A stretch of DNA of 5,453 nt, taken from contig JABDLQ010000201.1 of assembly GCA_013002925.1 (NCBI GenBank), forward strand, positions 1-5,453, written 5' to 3'. Source of the stretch: Gammaproteobacteria bacterium. Lineage in GTDB: Bacteria > Pseudomonadota > Gammaproteobacteria > Steroidobacterales > SZUA-146. How positions within the stretch are numbered: position 1 is the stretch's first letter; every line of letters starts with the position of its first letter. Of the stretch, positions 1-5,453 are shown piece by piece. A program made the position numbers and the translations under genes. The notes beneath the pieces were generated by a model. It ran no database searches, was not told the DNA's origin, and saw only the letters and a program-made list of their open reading frames with translations.

Positions 1-166
1 TGCGTGCGCCGAGCACGTTTTTGCGTGCTTCACCGGTCACCTGATCTGGGCCAGCTCCCTGGTCAGTCCACTTCTCGTTACGCAAATATGCGGTGCGAGT
101 GTCGGCGCCGACAGCCCAGCGCCATGAAAACTGTTGAGTGAATGCTACGACACCAATCGTGTGCAC
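1..166 (-). CDS. Possible 5' fragment of an unidentified leftward gene
   Basis: A minus-strand frame is open from the left edge up to a TGA at 236-238. The likeliest start is a GTG at 164-166 (a TTG at 191-193 is also possible), giving at least 55 codons that run off the window. The translation includes WRWAVGADTRTAYLRN, then a polar stretch and VLGAR. The alternating hydrophobic and polar residues could be beta strands, and the codons look plausible for coding, mostly ending in C or G. I do not recognise the family. There is no convincing ribosome binding site and no signal peptide, so it could be chance, a remnant or a wrongly placed start. If real, it would be divergent from the atp operon. 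parB, often found upstream of atpI in this group, is not visible here. Confidence 0.2.
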   Translation of the reverse strand, partial: MHTIGVVAFTQQFSWRWAVGADTRTAYLRNEKWTDQGAGPDQVTGEARKNVLGAR

Positions 167-168
167 AC
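159..168. promoter_or_regulatory. Perfect 10-bp palindrome GTGTGCACAC
   Basis: The ten bases are an exact inverted repeat with no spacer. The site lies over 100 bp upstream of the predicted atp promoter and next to the possible GTG start of the leftward frame. It could be a protein-binding dyad, but it does not match the CRP consensus (TGTGA-N6-TCACA) and may be chance. Confidence 0.2.
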
Positions 169-212
169 ATTTAAGTCGCTGATTTTGATGCAAGACTGTG
201 CTTTGTCCGGGC

Positions 213-228
213 CGCCGCCGGGGCGGCG
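213..228. other. GC-only hairpin upstream of the atp promoter
   Basis: CGCCGC (213-218) pairs perfectly with GCGGCG (223-228) around a CGGG loop. Neither strand has a T-run directly after the stem, so it is not a typical intrinsic terminator. It may mark the boundary between the atp operon and whatever lies to the left. Confidence 0.35.
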
Positions 229-272
229 TGTCATTTCACGTCGATTTTTGCCGATATCATTGGCATGTGTTG

Positions 273-301
273 TTGTGTCGCAGCACCGCCCCCATTATAA
301 T
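273..301 (+). promoter_or_regulatory. Predicted sigma70-type promoter of the atp operon
   Basis: An exact -10 hexamer TATAAT lies at 296-301. Seventeen bases upstream is TTGTGT (273-278), which keeps only the TTG of the -35 consensus TTGACA. Transcription would start near 307-309, giving a leader of about 195 nt before atpI. An imperfect inverted repeat, TGCC (249-252) and GGCA (262-265), sits just upstream of the -35 and might be an operator. This is the only convincing promoter I see before the operon. The start site is inferred. Confidence 0.6.
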
Positions 302-324
302 ACCGACGCTTTTGAGGGGCGGGT

Positions 325-341
325 CTTCGAATTAAACGAAG
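325..341 (+). other. Small hairpin near the 5' end of the atp leader
   Basis: CTTCG (325-329) and CGAAG (337-341) form a 5-bp stem with an AATTAAA loop. It would sit about 17 nt from the predicted transcript start. It could protect the 5' end of the mRNA or bind a regulator, but it is short and could be chance. Confidence 0.3.
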
Positions 342-343
342 TC

Positions 344-355
344 ATGGTCGCCTGA
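344..355 (+). CDS. Candidate three-codon leader ORF (M-V-A)
   Basis: ATG GTC GCC TGA lies within the predicted leader, and its stop overlaps a start-stop pair, ATGTAA (355-360). The stop comes just before the left arm of the terminator-like stem at 359. A ribosome here would cover that arm. There is only a weak purine-rich stretch upstream (CGAAG) and no clear ribosome binding site, so translation is speculative. Confidence 0.15.
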   Translation: MVA

Positions 356-358
356 TGT

Positions 359-401
359 AACGCCACAATCCGTGCCTGAAGGCGGTGGAATGGCGTTTTT
401 T
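359..401 (+). terminator. Terminator-like stem and T-run in the atp leader (possible attenuator)
   Basis: AACGCCA (359-365) is exactly complementary to TGGCGTT (391-397), and six T residues run from 396 to 401. The 25-nt loop contains a small GCC-TGAA-GGC hairpin (374-383). The element lies downstream of the predicted promoter and about 100 nt before atpI, so it cannot be a terminator for an upstream gene alone. Two CGCC copies (361-364, 404-407) and two GGCG copies (381-384, 392-395) allow alternative pairings, one of which would trap the T-run in a loop. This pattern suggests attenuation. The modest stem and long loop leave the strength uncertain. Confidence 0.4.
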
Positions 402-438
402 ATCGCCCGGAAAAAGGTGCTGCCCTGGCCACGTCGTG

Positions 439-458
439 CTGACCAGACATCGGGTCAG
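439..458 (+). other. Hairpin in the distal atp leader
   Basis: CTGACC (439-444) pairs perfectly with GGTCAG (453-458) around an 8-nt loop, with no T-run after it. It ends about 30 nt before the atpI ribosome binding site and could affect mRNA stability or ribosome access. Confidence 0.35.
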
Positions 459-503
459 AGTTTGCCAGAGCTGATCATAGCCGGGGCTTGAGGAGCAAAG
501 CAG

Positions 504-872
504 GTGAATGTGGTTACCAAAGTTCTGAGTATGCAAATGGGCCTGGCCCTGCTCTCAGCCGTGGTAGCCGGAGTGCTGTCGGGGACAGTGGCTGCCTATT
601 CGGCTGTGTTGGGAGGAATGATCTGTGTAGTGCCCAGTGCGTTTTTGGGCGCTCGCATGATGGCGGTGCGTAACGCACCCGATCCCCACGTACTACTACG
701 CGCTGCCTATTTGGGTGAGGCGGGTAAGTGGTTGTTAAGTTTCATCTTGTTTGTATTGGTGTATGTCTGGATCAAACCACTGAACCCGGTGGCTCTGCTG
801 GTGGGTTTCATGGTGGCTCAGGGCGGGATCTGGGCCGCGATTCTGATGGATAAGCAGACTCTCACAGGTTAA
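504..872 (+). CDS. atpI: ATP synthase subunit I, c-ring assembly factor
   Basis: This is a small inner-membrane protein of 122 residues, a normal length for AtpI. The family is not part of the finished enzyme and is thought to help assemble or stabilise the c-ring. Four hydrophobic segments are visible, at about residues 11-30, 34-52, 76-92 and 95-114. The conserved GEAGK motif is at 71-75 between the second and third. I chose the GTG at 504 because AGGAG (491-495) sits 8 nt upstream; an in-frame ATG at 531 lacks a better site and would cut into the N-terminal region. It is the first gene of the operon, 15 nt before atpB, and follows the long structured leader. Assignment rests on position, membrane topology and the GEAGK motif, because AtpI sequences diverge. 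Confidence 0.88.
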   Translation: MNVVTKVLSMQMGLALLSAVVAGVLSGTVAAYSAVLGGMICVVPSAFLGARMMAVRNAPDPHVLLRAAYLGEAGKWLLSFILFVLVYVWIKPLNPVALLVGFMVAQGGIWAAILMDKQTLTG

Positions 873-887
873 GTGGAAGACTAGGAT

Positions 888-1730
888 ATGGCAGCAGCGG
901 AACAGGGCGCAAGAACCACCAGCCAGTATATTGAACATCACCTGCAGAACCTGCAGGTCTGTCGGGTTGATGGTGAGTGGGCCTGGAATCAGTGCCAGGG
1001 CAATTTCTGGACGCTGAACGTGGACTCGATGTTTTGGGCGGTCGCGCTGGGATTCGTCTTTTTGATTATGTTTCGAAGCGTTGCCAAACGCTCAACGGCC
1101 GGAGTGCCGACCCGTTTTCAGGCTGCCGTCGAGGCTGTCGTTCACTTTGTCGATGCCAGCGTAAAAGACGGTTTTCACGCCAAGAGTAATCTCATTGCAC
1201 CCCTCGCACTGACGATTTTTGTCTGGGTGTTCTTAATGAATCTGATGGATCTGGTGCCGGTAGACTGGATTCCGTTGCTAGCTGAAAAAATCGGCATCCC
1301 GTACATGAAAGTCGTTCCCACGACGGACGTTAACGTGACGTTTGCCATGTCGATCGTGGTCTTTTTGCTGACCATCTATTACAGCCTCAAAGTGAAGGGC
1401 GCCTGGGGTTTTAGCAAAGAGTTCTGGGCCCACCCGATCGCGCCGCCTTCCAGTGGCATCGGGCTGCTGTTTGCCCCGCTGGTCATTGCGTTTAACATCA
1501 TTCTGGAAACCGTCGCTTTTGTTGCCAAACCGCTGTCACTGTCGCTGCGATTGTTTGGCAATCTGTACGCCGGGGAACTCATATTTATTCTGATTGCGCT
1601 CATTGGTCTGTGGCAGTTGCCGCTGCACTTTGGCTGGGCAGTATTTCACCTTCTGGTGGTTGTGTTGCAGGCATTTGTATTCATGATGCTGACCATTGTG
1701 TATCTGGGCCTGGCGCACGAGCACCATTAA
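888..1730 (+). CDS. atpB: F1Fo ATP synthase subunit a
   Basis: This is the Fo stator subunit with the two proton half-channels facing the c-ring. It has 280 residues against 271 in E. coli. The segment LRLFGNLYAGEL holds the essential arginine (R221, E. coli R210), with N225 and E230 (E. coli N214, E219). H254 and Q261 match E. coli H245 and Q252 in the last helix, which ends in the typical LTIVYL. Other hallmarks are SVKD (91-94), APLALTIFVWVFLMNLMDL (104-122) and DVNVT (147-151). The N-terminus (QYIEHHLQNLQ) fits the E. coli type but carries two cysteines, C25 and C36. A segment around 181-197 is longer than in E. coli. GGAAGA (875-880), 7 nt before the ATG, is a modest ribosome binding site. 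Confidence 0.98.
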   Translation: MAAAEQGARTTSQYIEHHLQNLQVCRVDGEWAWNQCQGNFWTLNVDSMFWAVALGFVFLIMFRSVAKRSTAGVPTRFQAAVEAVVHFVDASVKDGFHAKSNLIAPLALTIFVWVFLMNLMDLVPVDWIPLLAEKIGIPYMKVVPTTDVNVTFAMSIVVFLLTIYYSLKVKGAWGFSKEFWAHPIAPPSSGIGLLFAPLVIAFNIILETVAFVAKPLSLSLRLFGNLYAGELIFILIALIGLWQLPLHFGWAVFHLLVVVLQAFVFMMLTIVYLGLAHEHH

Positions 1731-1750
1731 CAGGTTTTGTAGTTCACTTT

Positions 1751-1787
1751 AAAAAAAGCCCAAAGCGGGCATTGTTAGGAGACAAAG
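1751..1787 (+). promoter_or_regulatory. A-rich spacer and strong ribosome binding site of atpE
   Basis: The atpB-atpE gap (1731-1787) contains seven A residues (1751-1757), a short GCCC/GGGC stem (1758-1761 with 1767-1770) and AGGAG (1777-1781) 6 nt before the ATG. E. coli atpE also has an upstream translation-enhancing region, which serves the high copy number of subunit c. By analogy this spacer may do the same. On the minus strand the stem plus T7 resembles a weak intrinsic terminator. Confidence 0.45.
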
Positions 1788-2057
1788 ATGGAAACGGTAA
1801 TTGGTAGCACAGCTTTAGCAGTGGCCATTTTGATCGGTTTGGGCGCCCTTGGTGTTGGTATCGGCATGGGTCTTCTTGGTGGCAAGTTTCTGGAAGGTGC
1901 AGCGCGCCAGCCTGAAATGACACCGATGCTGCAGACCAAGATGTTCATCGTGGTCGCGTTGCTTGATGCGGTCGCCATGATCGGTGTGGGTATCGCGCTG
2001 TTTTTCACCTTCGCCAATCCGTTTATCGGCCAGTTCCAGGCGGCAACCGGTGGCTAA
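1788..2057 (+). CDS. atpE: F1Fo ATP synthase subunit c (proton type)
   Basis: This hairpin proteolipid forms the rotating Fo ring. It has 89 residues against 79 in E. coli, with extra length at the C-terminus (NPFIGQFQAATGG). Helix 1 has the glycine-rich pattern GLGALGVGIGMGLLGG (17-32). The polar loop is ARQPE (39-43), which contacts gamma and epsilon. Helix 2 holds the ion-binding carboxylate D60 (E. coli D61) in LLDAVAMIGVG. V23 and M27 in helix 1 and A61 after D60 replace the polar ligands found in sodium-binding rings, so proton coupling is inferred. The E. coli proline after this site (P64) is alanine here (A63). The sequence resembles Pseudomonas subunit c as I remember it. The ribosome binding site is the strongest of the operon. 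Confidence 0.98.
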   Translation: METVIGSTALAVAILIGLGALGVGIGMGLLGGKFLEGAARQPEMTPMLQTKMFIVVALLDAVAMIGVGIALFFTFANPFIGQFQAATGG

Positions 2058-2108
2058 ACAGCTTTATTTTTTTCGGTAAAACTCAGGCTTGATTCAGGGA
2101 GCTAAACT

Positions 2109-2579
2109 GTGGACTTTAATGCAACGATAATCGGGCAAACGATCGCGATGGCGTTCTTCGTGTGGTTCTGCATGAAGTACATCTGGCCGCCGCTGACCGC
2201 GGCGCTGGATGAGCGTGCCGCCAAGATTGAAGAGGGCCTGGCCGCTGGCGAAAAGGCGATTGCTGCACAAGCTGAAGCCGAAAAAACTGCTGAAAAATTT
2301 ATCGATGAGGCTCGTCATCAGGCACAGGATATTATCGACAACGCCAACAAGCGTGCGTCCAGTATCGTCGATGAAGCCAAAACGGATGCGATCAAGGAAC
2401 GTGAACGCCAGTTAACGGCCGCCAAGTCCGAGATTGAACAGGAAATCAATCGCGCGAAAAGTGAACTGCGCGGCCAGGTGTCGGCGATTGCGCTGTCGAG
2501 CGCTGAGAAAATTTTGCAGCGTGAAATTGATGCCAGTGCGCACAATGAGTTGCTGAATAAGCTGGCAGCGGAAATCTAG
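2109..2579 (+). CDS. atpF: F1Fo ATP synthase subunit b
   Basis: This is the peripheral-stalk subunit that holds the alpha/beta head still against the rotor. It has 156 residues, the same as E. coli. A single N-terminal membrane helix (about 5-25) is followed by CMKYIWPPL (21-29) and the conserved R36. A long charged, alanine-rich helical region (about 35-135) dimerises as a coiled coil. NANKRASSIVDEAK (78-91) matches the E. coli pattern. The C-terminal part (SSAEKILQREID, then LLNKLAAEI) binds delta. The start is GTG at 2109, with AGGGAG (2096-2101) 7 nt upstream; aligned to E. coli MNLNATILGQ it gives MDFNATIIGQ, so it is well supported. The gene follows atpE by 51 nt and ends 2 nt before atpH. 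No second b-type gene is visible. Confidence 0.97.
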   Translation: MDFNATIIGQTIAMAFFVWFCMKYIWPPLTAALDERAAKIEEGLAAGEKAIAAQAEAEKTAEKFIDEARHQAQDIIDNANKRASSIVDEAKTDAIKERERQLTAAKSEIEQEINRAKSELRGQVSAIALSSAEKILQREIDASAHNELLNKLAAEI

Positions 2580-2581
2580 GC

Positions 2582-3118
2582 ATGGCGGATCATTCGACAA
2601 CGGCAAGACCTTATGCCAAAGCGATATTCGAGCTGGCGCAAAGCTCCGGCCAGCTGGGCGAATGGTCGAGCGCTTTGCAGACTCTGGCCACGATTGCACA
2701 AGATGAGCGAATGCGGCGTTTTGTTGCAGATCCCGGGAGCACGCCGGAGCAGGTGGCGGACCTGGTGCTTGAGGTCGCCGGGCCGCAGCTGGATGAGCAC
2801 GGGCGCAATTTTGTGCGCCTGCTGGCAGAAAACCAGCGCATTCCTGCGCTGACTGACATTGCGGCGCTGTACGAGGTATTGAAAACCGCGGCAGAGGGCG
2901 CGGTCGAAGTTCAGGTCACTTCGGTGGAAGAGCTTAGCGATGCGCACCGCGAACGCCTTGGCGAATCCCTGCGCCGCAAACTGGGTCGCGAAGTGCGCAT
3001 GAGTTTCGACATCGACAAGTCGTTGCTTGGCGGCGCGCTGATCAAGGCCGGCGATATGGTGATCGACGGAACAGTGCGTGGGCGCTTGCAAAAGTTGACG
3101 GTGGCACTGGCAGATTAA
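2582..3118 (+). CDS. atpH: F1Fo ATP synthase subunit delta
   Basis: Delta sits on top of the F1 head and joins alpha to the b-subunit stalk. It has 178 residues against 177 in E. coli. The N-terminal helical domain (about 1-105) opens with the typical ARPYAKAIFELA (8-19) and contains NFVRLLAENQRI (76-87). The C-terminal domain contains VTSVEELSD (112-120) and the family signature region DIDKSLLGGALIKAGD (143-158), followed by DGTVRGRL (162-169). The ATG lies 2 nt after the atpF stop with only a weak purine-rich site (GGAAA) inside the end of atpF, so translation is probably coupled to atpF. A 108-nt structured spacer follows before atpA. Confidence 0.97.
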   Translation: MADHSTTARPYAKAIFELAQSSGQLGEWSSALQTLATIAQDERMRRFVADPGSTPEQVADLVLEVAGPQLDEHGRNFVRLLAENQRIPALTDIAALYEVLKTAAEGAVEVQVTSVEELSDAHRERLGESLRRKLGREVRMSFDIDKSLLGGALIKAGDMVIDGTVRGRLQKLTVALAD

Positions 3119-3123
3119 ACTGG

Positions 3124-3199
3124 CGCTGCAAAAATTAGGCGGCAAGGTCCGCGCAGCGGACAACGGGTAAAGACACACTCTGGCAGCAGTATCGCTGTC
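3124..3199 (+). other. Two hairpins in the atpH-atpA spacer
   Basis: In the 108-nt gap (3119-3226), GTCCGC (3147-3152) pairs perfectly with GCGGAC (3156-3161) around GCA. GGCAGC (3182-3187) pairs with GCTGTC (3194-3199), with one G-U pair, around AGTATC. CGCTGC (3124-3129) could instead pair with GCAGCG (3153-3158), excluding the first hairpin. No T-run follows, so this is not a terminator. The second hairpin ends about 14 nt before the atpA ribosome binding site. A role in mRNA processing or in protecting the downstream F1 message is a guess. Confidence 0.45.
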
Positions 3200-3226
3200 G
3201 TGAGAAACGATAAAGAGGATTAAGAC

Positions 3227-4768
3227 ATGTCACTCAAGGCATCTGAAATCAGCGATCTGATCAAGCAGCGTATCGAGCGGTTTGAATCAGCGGCAGAGGC
3301 ACGCAACGTTGGCACAGTAATCGCTGTGACCGACGGTATTTTGCGGATTCATGGTCTTGCCGACGCGCAATACGGCGAAATGCTTGAGTTCCCCGGCGAC
3401 ACGTTTGGCCTGGCGCTCAACCTTGAACAGGATTCTGTAGGTGCCGTAGTGCTGGGTGACTATAAGCACATCACCGAGGGTGACACGGTCAAAACAACCG
3501 GGCGCATTCTCGAAGTGCCGGTCGGTGAAGCATTGATTGGACGCGTCGTGGACTCGCTGGGGCGCCCGATCGACGGCAAAGGTCCCATCAACACAACCGA
3601 AACCGCGCCGATCGAGAAAGTGGCACCTGGTGTAATCACGCGCCAGTCGGTCGACCAGCCGGTGCAGACGGGTCTTAAATCCATTGATGCGATGGTGCCG
3701 ATTGGCCGCGGCCAGCGCGAGCTGATTATTGGCGATCGCCAGACCGGTAAAACGGCTGTGGCCATTGATGCCATTATCAACCAGAAAGGCCAGGACATGG
3801 TGTGTATCTATGTCGCCATTGGCCAAAAAGCCTCCAGTGTCGCCAACGTCGTACGCAAGCTCGAAGAACACGGCGCAATGGACCACACCATCGTGGTTGC
3901 CGCCACCGCAGCCGAGTCACCGGCATTGCAATACATCGCCCCCTACTCGGGTTGTTCGATGGGTGAGTATTTTCGCGACCGAGGCGAAGACGCGCTGATC
4001 GTCTACGACGATCTGTCCAAGCAGGCCGTTGCCTATCGGCAGGTGTCGTTGCTGCTGCGCCGTCCGCCTGGACGGGAAGCATTTCCGGGGGATGTGTTTT
4101 ATCTCCATTCACGGCTGCTCGAACGCGCAGCACGTATCAACGCGGATTATGTCGAAAAACTGACGGATGGCAAAGTCAAAGGTAAAACCGGTTCGCTGAC
4201 TGCCCTGCCTATTATTGAAACCCAGGCCGGTGACGTGTCTGCGTTTGTTCCGACCAACGTGATTTCAATTACGGACGGCCAAATCTTTTTGGAAACAGAC
4301 CTGTTTAACGCAGGCATCCGGCCGGCTATCAACGCCGGTCTGTCAGTCTCCCGGGTGGGTGGTGCTGCGCAGACAAAAGTCATCAAGAAACTCGGCGGCG
4401 GTGTGCGACTGGCACTGGCGCAATATCGTGAACTGGCCGCATTTGCACAGTTCGCCTCGGATCTCGACGATGCGACACGCAAGCAGCTCGAGCGTGGTAA
4501 ACGCGTGATGGAATTGATGAAGCAGCCGCAGTATTCGCCGCTGTCAGTCGGACAAATGGCGTTGTCGCTGTTCGCGGTTGAAGAGGGTTACATCGACGAC
4601 ATCGAAGATGACAAAGTTGTCGACTTTGAAAACGCGATGCAGGCTTTTGCAAAAGACAAACATGCCGATGTAATCGACGGTATCACTGAATCGGGCAATT
4701 ATGGCGATGATGAAAAAGCCGGTCTCAAAAAGGTTGTCGAAGAGTTCAAATCCGGGGGTACCTGGTAG
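3227..4768 (+). CDS. atpA: F1Fo ATP synthase subunit alpha
   Basis: Alpha alternates with beta in the F1 hexamer and carries the non-catalytic nucleotide sites. It has 513 residues, the same as E. coli. An N-terminal beta-barrel domain (about 25-95) is followed by the nucleotide-binding domain with Walker A GDRQTGKT (169-176), the AIGQK stretch (197-201) and the Walker B-like strand ALIVYDDLSKQ (256-266). The alpha/beta family signature PAINAGLSVS (366-375) is complete and is followed by R376, the arginine reaching into the catalytic site of the neighbouring beta. A helical C-terminal domain (about 380-513) ends in GGTW. GAGG (3215-3218), about 8 nt before the ATG, is a good ribosome binding site. 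All key residues are intact and there is no sign of a frameshift. Confidence 0.99.
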   Translation: MSLKASEISDLIKQRIERFESAAEARNVGTVIAVTDGILRIHGLADAQYGEMLEFPGDTFGLALNLEQDSVGAVVLGDYKHITEGDTVKTTGRILEVPVGEALIGRVVDSLGRPIDGKGPINTTETAPIEKVAPGVITRQSVDQPVQTGLKSIDAMVPIGRGQRELIIGDRQTGKTAVAIDAIINQKGQDMVCIYVAIGQKASSVANVVRKLEEHGAMDHTIVVAATAAESPALQYIAPYSGCSMGEYFRDRGEDALIVYDDLSKQAVAYRQVSLLLRRPPGREAFPGDVFYLHSRLLERAARINADYVEKLTDGKVKGKTGSLTALPIIETQAGDVSAFVPTNVISITDGQIFLETDLFNAGIRPAINAGLSVSRVGGAAQTKVIKKLGGGVRLALAQYRELAAFAQFASDLDDATRKQLERGKRVMELMKQPQYSPLSVGQMALSLFAVEEGYIDDIEDDKVVDFENAMQAFAKDKHADVIDGITESGNYGDDEKAGLKKVVEEFKSGGTW

Positions 4769-4796
4769 TCGGGGTACTGACCAGCGGAGAGTGTAA

Positions 4797-5453
4797 ATGG
4801 CAGGTGCAAAAGAAATACGCACAAAGATCAAAAGCGTAAAAAACACGCAGAAGATCACTAAAGCGATGGAAATGGTTGCGGCGAGCAAAATGCGCAAAGC
4901 GCAGGATCGCATGGCATTGTCGCGCCCGTATGCTGAGAAGATCAGCACGGTGATTGGCCATTTGCGTGAAGCCAATCCGGATTATCACCATCCGTTTTTG
5001 ATTGAACGGGAAGTGCAGCGGATCGGCTATATTGTCGTGACAACAGACCGCGGTCTGTGTGGTGGCCTGAACGTAAATCTTTTTAAAGCACTGGTTGCAG
5101 ACCTGGCTTCCTGGCACGAAAAAGAGGTTGAGGTTGATCTTTGTCTGATTGGCGCTAAGGGCGTGTCGTTCTTCCAGCGCTTTGGCGGCAATGTAGTCGG
5201 GAAAGTGTCTCACCTGGGTGATCGTCCCAAGGCGGCCGACCTGATTGGTACCGTGAAAATCATGCTGGATGCCTATTCCGAGGGCAACATTGATCGCTTG
5301 TTTTTAGCGAACAATGTGTTTGTGAATACCATGACGCAAAAGCCGGAAATTTCCAGGTTGTTACCGGCCACGACCATGGACAAAGGCGAACTGCAGGAAA
5401 ACTGGGATTATATTTACGAACCCGATGCGGTTGATTTGCTGGACGGGGTGCTG
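4797..5453 (+). CDS. atpG: F1Fo ATP synthase subunit gamma (3' end outside window)
   Basis: Gamma is the central shaft that couples c-ring rotation to catalysis. The visible 219 codons cover about three quarters of the E. coli protein (287 residues). They include the N-terminal helix MAGAKEIRTKIKSVKNTQKI (1-20), continuing TKAMEMVAASKMRKAQ (21-36), and the central fold with TTDRGLCGGLN (82-92) and IGAKGVSFF (118-126). The end is NWDYIYEPD (202-210). The C-terminal helix that pairs with the N-terminal one in the shaft lies past the edge. The ATG at 4797 has GGAG (4786-4789) 7 nt upstream and matches the E. coli start exactly. It follows atpA by 28 nt. No stop or frameshift interrupts it, so the truncation comes from the window, not the gene. 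Confidence 0.98.
   Translation, partial: MAGAKEIRTKIKSVKNTQKITKAMEMVAASKMRKAQDRMALSRPYAEKISTVIGHLREANPDYHHPFLIEREVQRIGYIVVTTDRGLCGGLNVNLFKALVADLASWHEKEVEVDLCLIGAKGVSFFQRFGGNVVGKVSHLGDRPKAADLIGTVKIMLDAYSEGNIDRLFLANNVFVNTMTQKPEISRLLPATTMDKGELQENWDYIYEPDAVDLLDGVL

Noticed and set aside
134..355. A 73-codon + strand frame in the upstream region.
   Set aside because: It runs through the GC hairpin and the promoter, has no ribosome binding site and its composition does not look like a protein. Only its last four codons overlap the tiny leader frame.
1..503. DnaA boxes or a replication origin, since atp operons often lie near oriC.
   Set aside because: I found no TTATCCACA-like boxes or AT-rich unwinding region in this stretch.
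2053..2073. GCT-AAAC-AGC followed by seven T residues after atpE, as an intrinsic terminator.
   Set aside because: The stem is only 3 bp and partly inside the atpE stop codon. The T-run alone would not end transcription, and atpF follows with a good ribosome binding site.
2576..3178. A 200-codon minus-strand frame.
   Set aside because: It is antisense to atpH, which is clearly the real gene by family motifs. Long shadow frames are expected in such GC-rich coding sequence.
3287..3886. A 199-codon minus-strand frame.
   Set aside because: It is antisense to atpA with no recognisable motifs and no ribosome binding site.
4746..5213. A 155-codon minus-strand frame over the atpA-atpG junction.
   Set aside because: It lies opposite strongly conserved atpG sequence and has no supporting features.
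1..5453. CRISPR arrays, tRNA or rRNA genes, insertion sequences or other mobile elements.
   Set aside because: I saw no spaced direct repeats, RNA gene signatures, transposase motifs or terminal inverted repeats. From 504 the window is almost entirely atp genes.

Overview
This window carries the proximal two thirds of a bacterial F1Fo ATP synthase (atp) operon on the + strand. The order is atpI, atpB (a), atpE (c), atpF (b), atpH (delta), atpA (alpha) and atpG (gamma), with atpG cut by the right edge. atpD and atpC would be expected just beyond. The one-operon order including atpI, and proteins close to the Escherichia coli and Pseudomonas sequences as I remember them, point to a gammaproteobacterium of moderate GC content. 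Subunit c is of the Pseudomonas type. The residues around its ion-binding carboxylate suggest proton rather than sodium coupling. Genus cannot be assigned by eye.

Layout: bases 1-503 contain no recognisable + strand gene. Bases 1-166 may hold the start of an unidentified leftward gene, but this is weak. Bases 159-302 hold a perfect palindrome, a GC-rich hairpin and a good sigma70-type promoter with an exact TATAAT box at 296-301. The predicted leader of about 195 nt (about 308-503) contains a stem followed by six T residues at 359-401, which resembles an intrinsic terminator or attenuator. A tiny reading frame lies just in front of it, and a second hairpin follows at 439-458. From 504 the genes run head to tail with short gaps. 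The two larger gaps are before atpE (57 nt, A-rich, strong ribosome binding site) and between atpH and atpA (108 nt, two hairpins).

Together the genes encode the Fo proton channel and rotor (a, c), the peripheral stalk (b, delta), the catalytic head (alpha, with beta missing here) and the central shaft (gamma). AtpI probably helps assemble the c-ring. Start codons and ribosome binding sites differ between genes: GTG for atpI and atpF, and a strong site before atpE. This fits the unequal subunit stoichiometry.

The coding part is an ordinary, intact housekeeping operon, and I see no new enzyme system in it. The regions most worth a second look are the non-coding leader (possible attenuation), the structured atpH-atpA spacer and the unidentified left edge.
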